The notes below the pieces were generated by a model. That model worked only from the letters and a program-made list of their open reading frames with translations. It was not told where the DNA came from and did not search any database. Both the position numbers and the translations under genes were made by a program. 64,000 bases of DNA, from assembly GCF_001618175.1 (NCBI RefSeq), contig NZ_LPXN01000105.1, forward strand, positions 37,795 through 101,794. Reading direction: 5' to 3'. Shown here in pieces: positions 25,849 to 35,886 of this stretch (its first letter is position 1; each line of letters opens with the position of its first letter). Origin of the DNA: Oceanibaculum pacificum. Lineage in GTDB: Bacteria > Pseudomonadota > Alphaproteobacteria > Oceanibaculales > Oceanibaculaceae.

Positions 25849-26604
25849 TCAGATTGCCTGACCGCCCGAAACCTCAATGCGCTGTGCGGTGACCCAGCGG
25901 TTGCTGTCGGAAAGCAGGCTCGCGACCATCGGACCGATGTCGTCAGGCAGGCCAACACGACCGAGTGCGGTCAGCCCGGCGAACTGGGCATTCAGATCGG
26001 GGTTGTCGCGCACGACGCCCCCACCGAAATCGGTCTCGATGGCGCCGGGAGCAACGGTGTTCACCGCAATGCCGCGTGGACCAAGCTCTTTCGCCATATA
26101 GCGGGTCAGCGTTTCAACCGCGCCCTTCGCCGCGGCATAGGCAGAGAAGCCGGAATAGGTAAAACGGGTCAGGCCCGTTGAGAAATTCACGATGCGTCCG
26201 CCATCAGCGATCAGGGGCAACAACGTCTGGGTCAGGAAGAATATCCCTTTAACATGCACGTCGAACAATCCGTCGAACTGCGCCTCGGTCGTCTCGCTGA
26301 TCGGGGCGAATTCGCCATGACCTGCGTTGTTGATCAGATGGTCGAAGGTGGCGCTATTCCAGACCTCGCGCAGGCTATCGCGCAAAGTGTTGGCAAAGGC
26401 GGGAAAGCTCGCGATTTTCGACACATCAAGCTGGAGGGCGACAGCCTTGCGGCCCATGGCTTCGATTTCAGCCACGACTTCACCAGCTTGGGCGACATTG
26501 CCACGATAGGCCACGATGACATCGCCACCGTGGCGAGCGATTGACAGGGCGGTGTTTCTGCCAAGGCCGCGGTTGGCGCCGGTGACCAGTGCGATTTTGC
26601 TCAT
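25849..26604 (-). CDS. Short-chain dehydrogenase/reductase (second SDR)
   Basis: A 251-residue classical SDR with TGANRGLGRNTA at about 8-19, NNAGHGEF, an active-site Ser in FSTGLTR, the catalytic Tyr/Lys in YAAAKGAVETLTRYM, and the ending VSGGQAI. The frame is open to 26925, but the ATG at 26604 has GAGGAAG at ideal spacing. It is divergent from an AraC regulator that most likely controls it. It is related to but distinct from the SDR at 6066; such SDR/AraC_N pairs usually respond to electrophiles or alcohols, which is inference. Confidence 0.9.
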   Translation of the reverse strand: MSKIALVTGANRGLGRNTALSIARHGGDVIVAYRGNVAQAGEVVAEIEAMGRKAVALQLDVSKIASFPAFANTLRDSLREVWNSATFDHLINNAGHGEFAPISETTEAQFDGLFDVHVKGIFFLTQTLLPLIADGGRIVNFSTGLTRFTYSGFSAYAAAKGAVETLTRYMAKELGPRGIAVNTVAPGAIETDFGGGVVRDNPDLNAQFAGLTALGRVGLPDDIGPMVASLLSDSNRWVTAQRIEVSGGQAI

Positions 26605-26662
26605 GTAATCTTCCTCATATTGTTCGGATGAGCAGAAGATAGGGCTAACAGGTCTGGCAGAG

Positions 26663-26693
26663 TTGCCTGTTCCTCGCGTGGTTTTGCCTGTTC
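26663..26693. promoter_or_regulatory. Direct repeats, AraC-type operator
   Basis: TTGCCTGTTC occurs twice, at 26663-26672 and 26684-26693, with starts exactly 21 bp apart (two helical turns), the layout expected for an AraC-family dimer. A weaker inverted copy (TAACAGGTCT) lies at about 26645-26655. The site is in the divergent SDR/AraC spacer, 59 bp upstream of the SDR start. Confidence 0.6.
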
Positions 26694-26750
26694 TTACGAA
26701 ATGCGAGGGTGGGGCTTGCAAAAGAGCCGGCATTCTTGCCTGATGCTGCA

Positions 26751-27650
26751 ATGACGTTCCCGGTTGCCTTGCCGATGCATAGTCTTTTCGACCTCGTTCG
26801 CCGTCACGCGGATGCCCATTCCGACCGATCCGGCTTCGCCCCAACGCCGTTTCGTGGTCTTGGCGCGGTACGGGCGCTCTATCCGGGCGAATTACAGGTG
26901 ACGGTGCAAAAGCCGTTGATTGCAATCTGCCTTCAGGGTCGCAAACGGGTGACCATAGGCACGAACAGCTTTGACTATGGCGCGGGCGAGGCGTTGGTCA
27001 TCACTGCCGATGTTCCGACCATCAGCCAGATTCTCGAAGCCAGCCCCGCTGCCCCTTATTATGCGCTGGCGCTGGAACTCGACGCACCGCTGTTGCGATC
27101 GCTGACCGTCGAGGCCGATCTGCGTCCTATCGATACCGCCCCGATCCGGGTGGAGCCGGCTGACACCGATGTGATGGATGCCGCGCTGAGATTGTTGCGG
27201 CTAATGGAACGGCCCGCCGCTTTGTCGGTTCTGGGCGAGGCGCTGCTGCGCGAGATGCATTACTGGCTGCTGACAGGGGAACACGGCGCTGCGATCCGGT
27301 CTCTTGGCAGAGCCGATACTCACGCCCATCGCATCGCCCGGGCGGTGTCGCTGATCCGTCAGAACTATGCCAGTACGTTGCGTATCGGGAATCTGGCGGC
27401 TGTGGCGGGGATGAGTGAATCTTCCTTCCATCAGCACTTCAGAGCCGTCACAACGCTCTCGCCGCTACAGTTTCAGAAGCAATTGCGACTAATCGAAGCG
27501 CGGCGGCTGATGCTCATGGATAGCCAAGGGATTGCCCATGCTGCTCATCTGGTCGGCTATGAAAGCGTGCCGCAGTTCACTCGGGATTACGCGCGCCTGT
27601 TCGGCACACCACCCGGACGTGACATTCGTGAGGCGAGACTAAGTGTATGA
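26751..27650 (+). CDS. AraC-family regulator (AraC_N type, YqhC-like)
   Basis: A 299-residue regulator. The N-terminal cupin-like AraC_N domain has TVQKPLIAICLQGRKRVTIG and GEALVITADVP, the classic pattern of the YqhC-like group. The C-terminal double HTH includes LAAVAGMSESSFHQHFRAVT and HLVGYESVPQFTRDYARLFG. YqhC-type regulators activate a divergent oxidoreductase gene, which here is the SDR. The start is uncertain: ATG 26751 or ATG 26775 (MHSLFDLVRRHAD); neither has a good ribosome-binding site. GC content is lower than in flanking housekeeping genes. Confidence 0.9.
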   Translation: MTFPVALPMHSLFDLVRRHADAHSDRSGFAPTPFRGLGAVRALYPGELQVTVQKPLIAICLQGRKRVTIGTNSFDYGAGEALVITADVPTISQILEASPAAPYYALALELDAPLLRSLTVEADLRPIDTAPIRVEPADTDVMDAALRLLRLMERPAALSVLGEALLREMHYWLLTGEHGAAIRSLGRADTHAHRIARAVSLIRQNYASTLRIGNLAAVAGMSESSFHQHFRAVTTLSPLQFQKQLRLIEARRLMLMDSQGIAHAAHLVGYESVPQFTRDYARLFGTPPGRDIREARLSV

Positions 27651-27763
27651 GTTAGCACGTCGCCTGCTTGGTCTCGCCTCAGGATTGCATCAACGCTATT
27701 GGGCTGTGAATGGCTGCAATCCGCGTGCCTCAGCCTCGCCCTACGCCCGCTCCGACATTTTCA

Positions 27764-29215
27764 TCACCAGCTGTATTTCAGCGTCGCATAGACCGTTCGC
27801 CCGACGCCCCAATAACAGCCGGTGGCGGACAGGCAGGTCGCCACATACTCCTTGTCGAACAGATTGCTGACATCGAGCGCCAGCTGCATCCCCTTCAGCG
27901 AGGGTTTCAGCAGGCTCAGATTGTAGCGGATGCCGGCATCGACCAGGGTATAGCCGGGAACATCGTAGTTATTCGTGTTGTCCCCATAGGTCTGGCCGAT
28001 ATAGCGCGCGCCGGCGCCGAAGCCGAGGCCGTGCAGCGCGCCCGCTGGCATTTCGTAGTCGAGCCAGGCCCCCGCCTGATGCTCCGGCACGAAGGCTAGA
28101 CGGTTGCCCTGGGTGTTGATGCCCGACGCATTGGCATTGGCGCTGGTGATCTCGCTATCCGTATAAGCGTAGGAGGCAATCAGCGACAGGCCGCCGGTCA
28201 GCTGTGCCTTGCCTTCCAGCTCCAGGCCGCGCATCCGCACTTCGCCGGTCTGGGTGTTGAAGCGGCTGTTGGACGGGTCCGGCGTCAGCACATTCTGCTG
28301 TGTCAGCTGATAGGCGGACAGGGTGATGAAGCTGCGCCCGCCCGTGGGCTGGTATTTGACGCCGATCTCGAACTGCTCGCCTTCCATCGGGTCGAACGGG
28401 CTGCCGCTGCTGTCGGTGCCGCTGGTGGGCTGGAACGAGGTGGAATAGCTGGCATAGGGCGCCAGGCCATTGTCGAAAGTATAGACCGCGCCGACCCGGC
28501 CGGTGAAGGCCCGGTCATCCTGGGCCGCGCCCGTGTTGGACGTCGCGGTCTGGGTGCGGGTGTCCGTATCGGCCCAGTCATACCGGCCGCCCAGCACCAG
28601 GGTCATCTGGTCGATCTTCATCTGGTCCTGCACGTACAGGCCAAGCTGGCGGCGTTCCTGATCAATCCGCATGGCCGTCGGCGGGCGGCTGACAGCCGTG
28701 CCATAGGTCGGATTATATGCGTTGAACGGGGGCGACAGCATGGTCAGCTGCGATTCCTCGAAAGTGCTGTCCTCGTAGGAATAGTCGAAGCCGATCAGCG
28801 TCTTGTGGGCCACGCTGCCGGTTTGGAACTCGGCGATTGCCTGATTGTCCACGGTGAGCAGCTGCGCGCTTTCCGGGAAGGCCCAGGCATAGCGGCCGAG
28901 CGCTGCAGGGTCGCAGGGCGAGGTCGCACAGAAGGCCTGCACGCGCTGGCTGTCGGTATCGACATCGCCATAGCGCAAATTCTGGCGCAGCGACCAGGTG
29001 TCGTCGATGCGATGGTCCAGCTCATAGCCGGCGAACCATTGCTCGTTGTTGAAATGGTCGTAGCCCGGCTCGCCGACAAATGTCTCACGCGGCAGCAGGC
29101 CCTGGCTGCCCGGATACAGCGTGCCGACCGCAGGCAGGGCGGGTGCGCCGCCGCCACCCGCTGCGTCAATTTCCTGATATTCACCAAAGAAGGTGATCTT
29201 GGTGTCGCGGCCCTC
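27764..29215 (-). pseudogene. TonB-dependent (siderophore) receptor, 5'-truncated
   Basis: About 483 codons encode the C-terminal part of the beta-barrel. Reading backward from 29215 the frame runs EGRDTKITFFGEYQEIDAAG, then alternating aromatic strands, LGGRYDWADTDTR-type segments, ASYSTSFQPTSGTD, RGLELEGKAQLTGGLSLIASY, and the final strand VYATLKYSW ending in Trp as outer-membrane barrels do. An in-frame TAG lies at 29216-29218, immediately before unrelated DNA, and no signal peptide, TonB box or plug domain exists upstream. The receptor therefore lost about a third of its length and cannot work as a gated channel. A type I-E-like repeat sits exactly at the breakpoint. Confidence 0.85.
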
Positions 29216-29220
29216 CTATC

Positions 29221-29249
29221 GTGTTCCCCTCAGGCGCGGGGATGAACCG
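29221..29249. CRISPR. Orphan type I-E-like CRISPR repeat (single copy)
   Basis: A 29-nt element starts GTGTTCCCCTCAGG and ends CGGGGATGAACCG on the plus strand. Read on the minus strand it is the typical CGGTTCATCCCCGCG...GGGGAACAC repeat of type I-E arrays, with one stem base apparently changed. It is alone: one unit (61 bp) to the right there is only a weak match over 9 bases, and to the left the TonB pseudogene begins at once. No cas gene is in the window. It could be the terminal piece of a deleted array. Confidence 0.6.
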
Positions 29250-29289
29250 CTGGTGCGAATGTTTTCCACTTCTACGCAGCCGTATTCTC

Positions 29290-29490
29290 TCACCATGAGG
29301 CTGGAGTTTCCCTCGGCCGTGCCGCCGCCCATGCCTGGTAATGCGGCGCCAGCTCTGCCGGCAAGGCCTGCTCGAATGCGGCATCGAGAGGATAATGCGG
29401 CATGGCGAGCTGTATGGCATCGAGCAGCGCCAGACCCAGCTTGCGGTCCTTGGACTTCTTCAGCGGGTTCCGGCTCGGCTTTTCCGACAT
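29290..29490 (-). CDS. Small hypothetical protein
   Basis: A 66-residue basic-to-neutral protein (starts MSEKPSRNPLKKSKDRKLG, then LALLDAIQLAMPHYPLDAAF and ELAPHYQAWAAARP) with helix-like composition and no cysteines or membrane segment. I do not recognise a family. The codon use looks native. It lies between the orphan CRISPR repeat and tRNA-Ser, reading toward the repeat. It may be a real small gene or the remainder of a larger one. Confidence 0.45.
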   Translation of the reverse strand: MSEKPSRNPLKKSKDRKLGLALLDAIQLAMPHYPLDAAFEQALPAELAPHYQAWAAARPRETPASW

Positions 29491-29582
29491 CCGGAGCTTC
29501 TGCTGGGCAAGGGCGATGGGAAAATAAAGGCGAAGTAAAGACTATTATAAAATAATATGAAAAACAAAGGCTTGCGAGAAAC

Positions 29583-29672
29583 TGGCGGAGGGGGAGGGAT
29601 TCGAACCCTCGGTACGCTTGCACGCACAACGGTTTTCGAGACCGTCCCATTCAACCACTCTGGCACCCCTCC
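29583..29672 (-). tRNA. tRNA-Ser (anticodon CGA)
   Basis: A 90-nt gene on the minus strand. The acceptor arms are GGAGGGG and CCCCTCC with discriminator G and an encoded CCA. The anticodon loop reads TCTCGAAAA, giving CGA (Ser, UCG codons). A long variable arm is present (GTGCGTGCAAGCGTAC), as expected for Ser, and the T arm has GGGTTCGAATCCC. The tRNA borders the accessory segment with the truncated receptor. Confidence 0.95.
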
Positions 29673-29815
29673 GAAGGATCGCCGTGGGACGAGCGGGTGA
29701 TGTCTAGCGGCGTGCGGTCGAGATTGCAAGCGTGCGATAAACGCCGTGTTTAATCTCCGGGGGCGATGGGGCGCAAAGCGGTGGCGCGAAGCGGCGGCCT
29801 GGGGCGATTCCGGCG

Positions 29816-29843
29816 TTGACATCGCTTCGCCCGTAAGTATAGT
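29816..29843 (+). promoter_or_regulatory. Sigma-70 promoter of rplU-rpmA
   Basis: TTGACA at 29816-29821 and TATAGT at 29838-29843 with a 16-bp spacer, close to consensus. Transcription would begin near 29850, giving a leader of about 145 nt before rplU. Confidence 0.75.
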
Positions 29844-29850
29844 CGCGCCT

Positions 29851-29877
29851 CCACATGGGGGGCTGCCTCCCGTGTGG
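29851..29877 (+). promoter_or_regulatory. Leader hairpin upstream of rplU
   Basis: CCACATGGG pairs with CCCGTGTGG (9 bp, one G-T pair) around a 9-nt loop, at the very 5' end of the predicted transcript. It could stabilise the mRNA or be part of a ribosomal-protein autoregulatory leader. No identified L21-binding motif can be assigned by eye. Confidence 0.35.
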
Positions 29878-29995
29878 CGTTCCATTGCGCGCGGGACGGC
29901 CGGTCTTTCGCGGGGAGTGCTTCCCTGATGAAGTCGGTGACTGCCGCGGGCGGCGGGAACGACCACGGAATTCATTGTAGCAGGCGGTTAGTCTC

Positions 29996-30361
29996 ATGTT
30001 CGCAGTCATCAAGACCGGCGGTAAGCAATATAAGGTCGCCAAGGACGACGTGATCCTCGTCGAGAAGCTGATCGGCGAGGCCGGCGTTTCGGTGTCGTTC
30101 GAAGAGGTGCTCATGGTCGGCGCCGAGGGCGACCTGACCGTCGGCGCGCCGATGGTCGCCGGCGCCAGCGTGGCCGCCACGATCGTCGAGCAGACCCGCG
30201 GCGACAAGGTGATCATCTTCAAGAAGAAGCGCCGCAAGAATCATCGCCGCAAGAACGGCCATCGCCAGGATCTGACGGTCCTGCGCATCACCGACATCCT
30301 GGCCGCCGGCGGCAAGTCCAAGGCGAAGAAGGCTGCGCCTGCGGCCGAGACGAAGGAGTAA
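29996..30361 (+). CDS. rplU: 50S ribosomal protein L21
   Basis: A 121-residue ribosomal protein L21 of the large subunit. [18 protein letters not shown] at the start and [20 protein letters not shown] near residue 75-94 are diagnostic; the C-terminus has a Lys/Ala-rich extension common in alphaproteobacteria. It has its own promoter and a long leader, and rpmA follows 6 bp later. No strong Shine-Dalgarno is seen before the ATG (AGGCGG lies about 9 nt upstream). Confidence 0.97.
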   Translation: MFAVIKTGGKQYKVAKDDVILVEKLIGEAGVSVSFEEVLMVGAEGDLTVGAPMVAGASVAATIVEQTRGDKVIIFKKKRRKNHRRKNGHRQDLTVLRITDILAAGGKSKAKKAAPAAETKE

Positions 30362-30367
30362 CCATCC

Positions 30368-30637
30368 ATGGCACATAAGAAAGCGGGCGGCTCCTCGCGC
30401 AACGGGCGCGACTCCGCGGGCCGCCGCCTCGGCGTGAAGAAGTTCGGCGGCGAGCAGGTGATCCCGGGCAACATCCTGGTTCGCCAGCGCGGCACCAAGT
30501 TCCATCCGGGGGCGAATGTCGGCATCGGCAAGGACCACACGCTGTTCGCGCTGGTTCCCGGCGAGGTGAAGTTCGCGCGCAAGGCGAACGCACGCACCTA
30601 CGTCTCGATCCTCCCGGTGGCGGTGGCGGCGGAATAA
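30368..30637 (+). CDS. rpmA: 50S ribosomal protein L27
   Basis: An 89-residue L27, whose N-terminal tail reaches the peptidyl-transferase centre. It starts [16 protein letters not shown], the universal N-terminus that needs no proteolytic trimming, followed by [12 protein letters not shown] and [15 protein letters not shown]. It is translationally linked to rplU and followed by a strong rho-independent terminator. Confidence 0.97.
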   Translation: MAHKKAGGSSRNGRDSAGRRLGVKKFGGEQVIPGNILVRQRGTKFHPGANVGIGKDHTLFALVPGEVKFARKANARTYVSILPVAVAAE

Positions 30638-30669
30638 TCCACCCACCATTCCGGGCTAGAGTTTACGAG

Positions 30670-30698
30670 AAGGGGAATGGGCAGCCATTCCCCTTTTT
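30670..30698 (+). terminator. Rho-independent terminator after rpmA
   Basis: An 11-bp stem, AAGGGGAATGG / CCATTCCCCTT, with loop GCAG and a T run (TTTTT). It is 20 bp before the obgE start, so obgE depends on read-through or on a promoter embedded here. Confidence 0.85.
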
Positions 30699-30715
30699 GC
30701 CGTTCAAGGCGCTGA

Positions 30716-32916
<2,201 letters not shown>

Positions 32917-32947
32917 GCGCATCGCGATGGAGGCGGGAGAATACAAG

Positions 32948-34240
32948 GTGGCTACGGCAACCAAGAAGGCGCTGACGAGTGAGGAAGCCGCCGCGCTGAC
33001 CATGCAGCGTATCGGCGTCGCCGCGCGCGCCGCCGCGGCCGAGCTGGCGTTGACCGCGCCCGAAACCAAGAGTCGCGCCCTGCTCCTGGCGGCGCAGTCG
33101 GTGCGCGATGCTGGGGACGCGATCCAGGAGGCCAATGAGAGCGACATGCAGGCCGGCGAGGCGAAGGGCCTGACCCGCGCCCTGCTCGACCGGCTGATGC
33201 TGAACGACGAGCGCATCGAGGCAATGGCCGAGGGGCTGGAGGCTGTGGCGGCGCTGCCCGACCCGGTCGGGCGCGTGCTGGCGCAGTGGGACCGCCCGAA
33301 CGGTCTGAAGATCGCCCGGCTGGCGGTGCCGCTGGGCGTCATCGGCATCATTTACGAATCCCGGCCCAATGTGACCGCCGATGCCGGCGGGCTGTGCCTG
33401 AAGGCCGGCAATGCGGCGATCCTGCGCGGCGGGTCGGAGAGCTTCCATTCCTCCACCGCCATCATCCAGGCGCTGCGCCAGGGCATCGCCGCCGCCGGCC
33501 TGCCGGAAGCCGCGATCCAGCCGATGCCCAGCACCGACCGCGCGCTGGTCGGCGAGATGCTGCGCGCCGCCGGGGTGATCGACGTGATCGTGCCGCGCGG
33601 CGGACGCGGGTTGATCGAGCGGGTGATGAATGAAAGCCGCGTGCCGGTCATGGCGCATCTAGACGGTCTGTGCCACGTCTATGTCGATGGCGAGGCCGAT
33701 GCGAAGAAGGCCCGCAACATCGTGTTCAACTCGAAGATGCGGCGGCCCGGCGTTTGCGGCGCGGCGGAAACCTTGCTGGTCGATGCCCGCGCCATGGCGG
33801 GCATGCTGCCGGCGATCCTGAACGATCTGATCACCGAGGGGTGCGAGGTGCGCGGCGATCCGGCGGTCTGCGGGCTCGACCCGCGCGTGCTGCCGGCGAC
33901 CGAGGCGGATTGGTCGACCGAATATCTCGACGCCATCATCTCGGTGAAGATCGTGAATGGTGTTGAAGGGGCCATCCGCCACATCAATGGCTATGGCTCG
34001 CACCATACCGACAGCATCGTGACCGAGAACCAGGAAACGGCCGACCGTTTCCTGGCCGGCATCGACAGCGCCATCGTGCTGCACAACGCCTCCACCCAAT
34101 TCGCCGATGGCGGCGAGTTCGGCATGGGGGCGGAGATCGGCATCTCCACCGGCAAGCTGCATGCGCGCGGCCCGGTCGGAGCGGAGCAGCTGACCAGCTA
34201 TAAATATGTCGTGCGTGGCACGGGACAGGTCCGACCCTGA
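32948..34240 (+). CDS. proA: Gamma-glutamyl phosphate reductase
   Basis: A 430-residue NADPH-dependent enzyme of the second step of proline synthesis. Signs are [31 protein letters not shown] (pieces [14 protein letters not shown] and GLCLKAGNA), [10 protein letters not shown], and the catalytic Cys in [16 protein letters not shown] favour the GTG at 32948, which has GGGAGA 7 nt upstream; an in-frame ATG at 32927 would add seven residues and has no such site. It follows proB after about 30 bp. Confidence 0.95.
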   Translation: MATATKKALTSEEAAALTMQRIGVAARAAAAELALTAPETKSRALLLAAQSVRDAGDAIQEANESDMQAGEAKGLTRALLDRLMLNDERIEAMAEGLEAVAALPDPVGRVLAQWDRPNGLKIARLAVPLGVIGIIYESRPNVTADAGGLCLKAGNAAILRGGSESFHSSTAIIQALRQGIAAAGLPEAAIQPMPSTDRALVGEMLRAAGVIDVIVPRGGRGLIERVMNESRVPVMAHLDGLCHVYVDGEADAKKARNIVFNSKMRRPGVCGAAETLLVDARAMAGMLPAILNDLITEGCEVRGDPAVCGLDPRVLPATEADWSTEYLDAIISVKIVNGVEGAIRHINGYGSHHTDSIVTENQETADRFLAGIDSAIVLHNASTQFADGGEFGMGAEIGISTGKLHARGPVGAEQLTSYKYVVRGTGQVRP

Positions 34241-34278
34241 CCAGCTTTCGCCCGTCGCCGCTCTTCCCGGCCAATCGC

Positions 34279-34914
34279 GTGGCGCCGACCGGATCGCTTG
34301 TCCCGGACCGGCGACGGCTGCGCGTCGGGCTGATGGGCGGTTCCTTCAACCCGGCGCATGAGGGGCATCGGCATATCGCCCTGCTGGCGCTGCACCGGCT
34401 GGCGCTGCACGAGGTGTGGTGGCTGGTGACTCCGCAGAATCCGCTGAAGCCGGTAGCCGGCATGGCGCCCTTCGCCGAGCGTCTGGCCGGCGCGCGGGAG
34501 GTGGCCTCGCATTCGCGCATCCGGCCGTCCGATCTGGAGACCCGGCTGGGCACCCGTTTTACCGCCGACACGCTGCTGGCGCTTCGCCGCCGCTACCCGA
34601 CTTTCCGCTTCGTCTGGGTCATGGGGGCGGATTGTTTGCCGGAATTTTCGCGTTGGCATCGCTGGAAGACGATCTTTGATACCGTTCCAGTTGCGGTATT
34701 CGACCGTCCTTCCTATTCTTTAGGGGCAATGTCCAGCGTCGCCGCCAGGCATTTCGCGAAAAACCGGGTTCCGGCCCGGGCGGCGGCGACATTGACGATG
34801 CGAACACCGCCGGCCTGGGCATTCCTGCACACGCGGCGGCATACCCTCTCGGCGACCCGAATCCGGCATGAAGCCGCATCGGGCGCGCGGGCGGGCCAAC
34901 GAATGCGAGGATGA
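34279..34914 (+). CDS. nadD: Nicotinate-nucleotide adenylyltransferase
   Basis: A 211-residue enzyme that joins NaMN and ATP to give deamido-NAD. The nucleotidyltransferase motif GGSFNPAHEGH is at about 20-30, with VWWLVTPQNPLK, FVWVMGADCL and the C-terminal SATRIRHE (ISSTxIR-like). The start is probably GTG at 34279; no ATG exists between the proA stop and the motif. It overlaps rsfS by 4 bp. Confidence 0.95.
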   Translation: MAPTGSLVPDRRRLRVGLMGGSFNPAHEGHRHIALLALHRLALHEVWWLVTPQNPLKPVAGMAPFAERLAGAREVASHSRIRPSDLETRLGTRFTADTLLALRRRYPTFRFVWVMGADCLPEFSRWHRWKTIFDTVPVAVFDRPSYSLGAMSSVAARHFAKNRVPARAAATLTMRTPPAWAFLHTRRHTLSATRIRHEAASGARAGQRMRG

Positions 34915-35324
34915 TGGAAGGAAAGCGCACCCGTAAGCTTGCTCCCAAGCTTGCACACCAGGAGTCGAAGCAGTGGCTCGACCTCGTGGTTAAATCCTTG
35001 GATGACGACAAGGCAGAGGATGTCATCGTCATCGACCTCGCCGGTAAGTCCAGCTTCGCCGATTACATGGTCATCGCCTCGGGTCGTTCGACCCGTCAGG
35101 TGTCGGCCATTGCCGACCATCTGATGGAACGGTTGAAGGCGGCGGGCATTGGCTCGGTGGCGGCGGAAGGCATGACCCAGGGCGACTGGGTGCTGATCGA
35201 TGGTGGGGACGTGGTCGTGCACCTGTTCCGCCCGGAGGTCCGCGCCTTCTACAATCTGGAGAAGATGTGGGGGCTGGAGCTGCCGGCGTCGGCGGCAGTC
35301 AGCACCATCGCCGTCACCGCCTGA
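34911..35324 (+). CDS. rsfS: Ribosome silencing factor RsfS
   Basis: A 137-residue RsfS/Iojap protein that binds L14 and blocks subunit joining under starvation. Signs are DDDKAEDVIVIDLAGKSSFADYMVIASGRSTRQV (pieces VIVIDLAGKSSFADYMVIAS and GRSTRQVSAIAD) and DWVLIDGGDVVVHLF followed by RAFYNLEKMW. Two in-frame ATGs (34911 and 34914) are equally possible. It lies between nadD and rlmH, the usual order. Confidence 0.95.
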   Translation: MMEGKRTRKLAPKLAHQESKQWLDLVVKSLDDDKAEDVIVIDLAGKSSFADYMVIASGRSTRQVSAIADHLMERLKAAGIGSVAAEGMTQGDWVLIDGGDVVVHLFRPEVRAFYNLEKMWGLELPASAAVSTIAVTA

Positions 35325-35342
35325 CGGCCTGGGAGCAATCCC

Positions 35343-35801
35343 TTGCGCATTACCATCGCAGCCGTCGGGCGGGCGAAGCCGGGCGTGCTGCGCGATCTGT
35401 ACGAGCTGTATACGGGCCGGCTGCGCTGGCCCGTTTCGCTTAAGGAGGTCGAGCCGAAGGGCCGCCTGTCCGGCCCCGAGCTGGCGGCGAAGGAGGCCGA
35501 GCTGCTGCTGGCCGCCGTGCCGGCCGGGGCGCGGGTCATCGCGCTTGACGAGCGCGGCCGGGAATTCGACAGTCCCGGCTTCGCCGCGCTGATCGGTGGC
35601 TGGCGCGACGAGGCGGTGGCCGATATCGCCTTGCTGATCGGCGGGGCGGACGGCCATGACGACAGCGTACGCCGGCGCGCCGACCTGCTGCTGGCCTTTG
35701 GCCGCGCCACCTGGCCGCATATGCTGGTGCGCGGCATGCTCGCCGAACAGCTCTACCGCGCCCAGCAGATATTGGCGGGGCATCCTTACCACCGGGAGTG
35801 A
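35343..35801 (+). CDS. rlmH: 23S rRNA (pseudouridine1915-N3) methyltransferase RlmH
   Basis: A 152-residue SPOUT methyltransferase acting on helix 69 of 23S rRNA. ITIAAVGRAKPG opens the protein, LDERGREFDSP lies near residue 65, and the SAM-binding knot IALLIGGADGHDD is at about 96-108; the C-terminus LYRAQQILAGHPYHRE is diagnostic. The start is TTG at 35343 with GGGAG upstream; no ATG alternative keeps the family start. Confidence 0.95.
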   Translation: MRITIAAVGRAKPGVLRDLYELYTGRLRWPVSLKEVEPKGRLSGPELAAKEAELLLAAVPAGARVIALDERGREFDSPGFAALIGGWRDEAVADIALLIGGADGHDDSVRRRADLLLAFGRATWPHMLVRGMLAEQLYRAQQILAGHPYHRE

Positions 35802-35886
35802 AGCGACCGCAAAATCGCCGGATTTGCTTGGCTTAAGTTCGAGCGAATCCCTGTCTTTGTTCCCTATTTGCGCCTATATTCACGTT

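Noticed and set aside
29282..29310. Possible second, degenerate CRISPR repeat one unit (61 bp) from the first
   Set aside because: Only 6 of the first 9 bases match and the rest does not; it also overlaps the 3' end of the 66-residue ORF. Probably chance.
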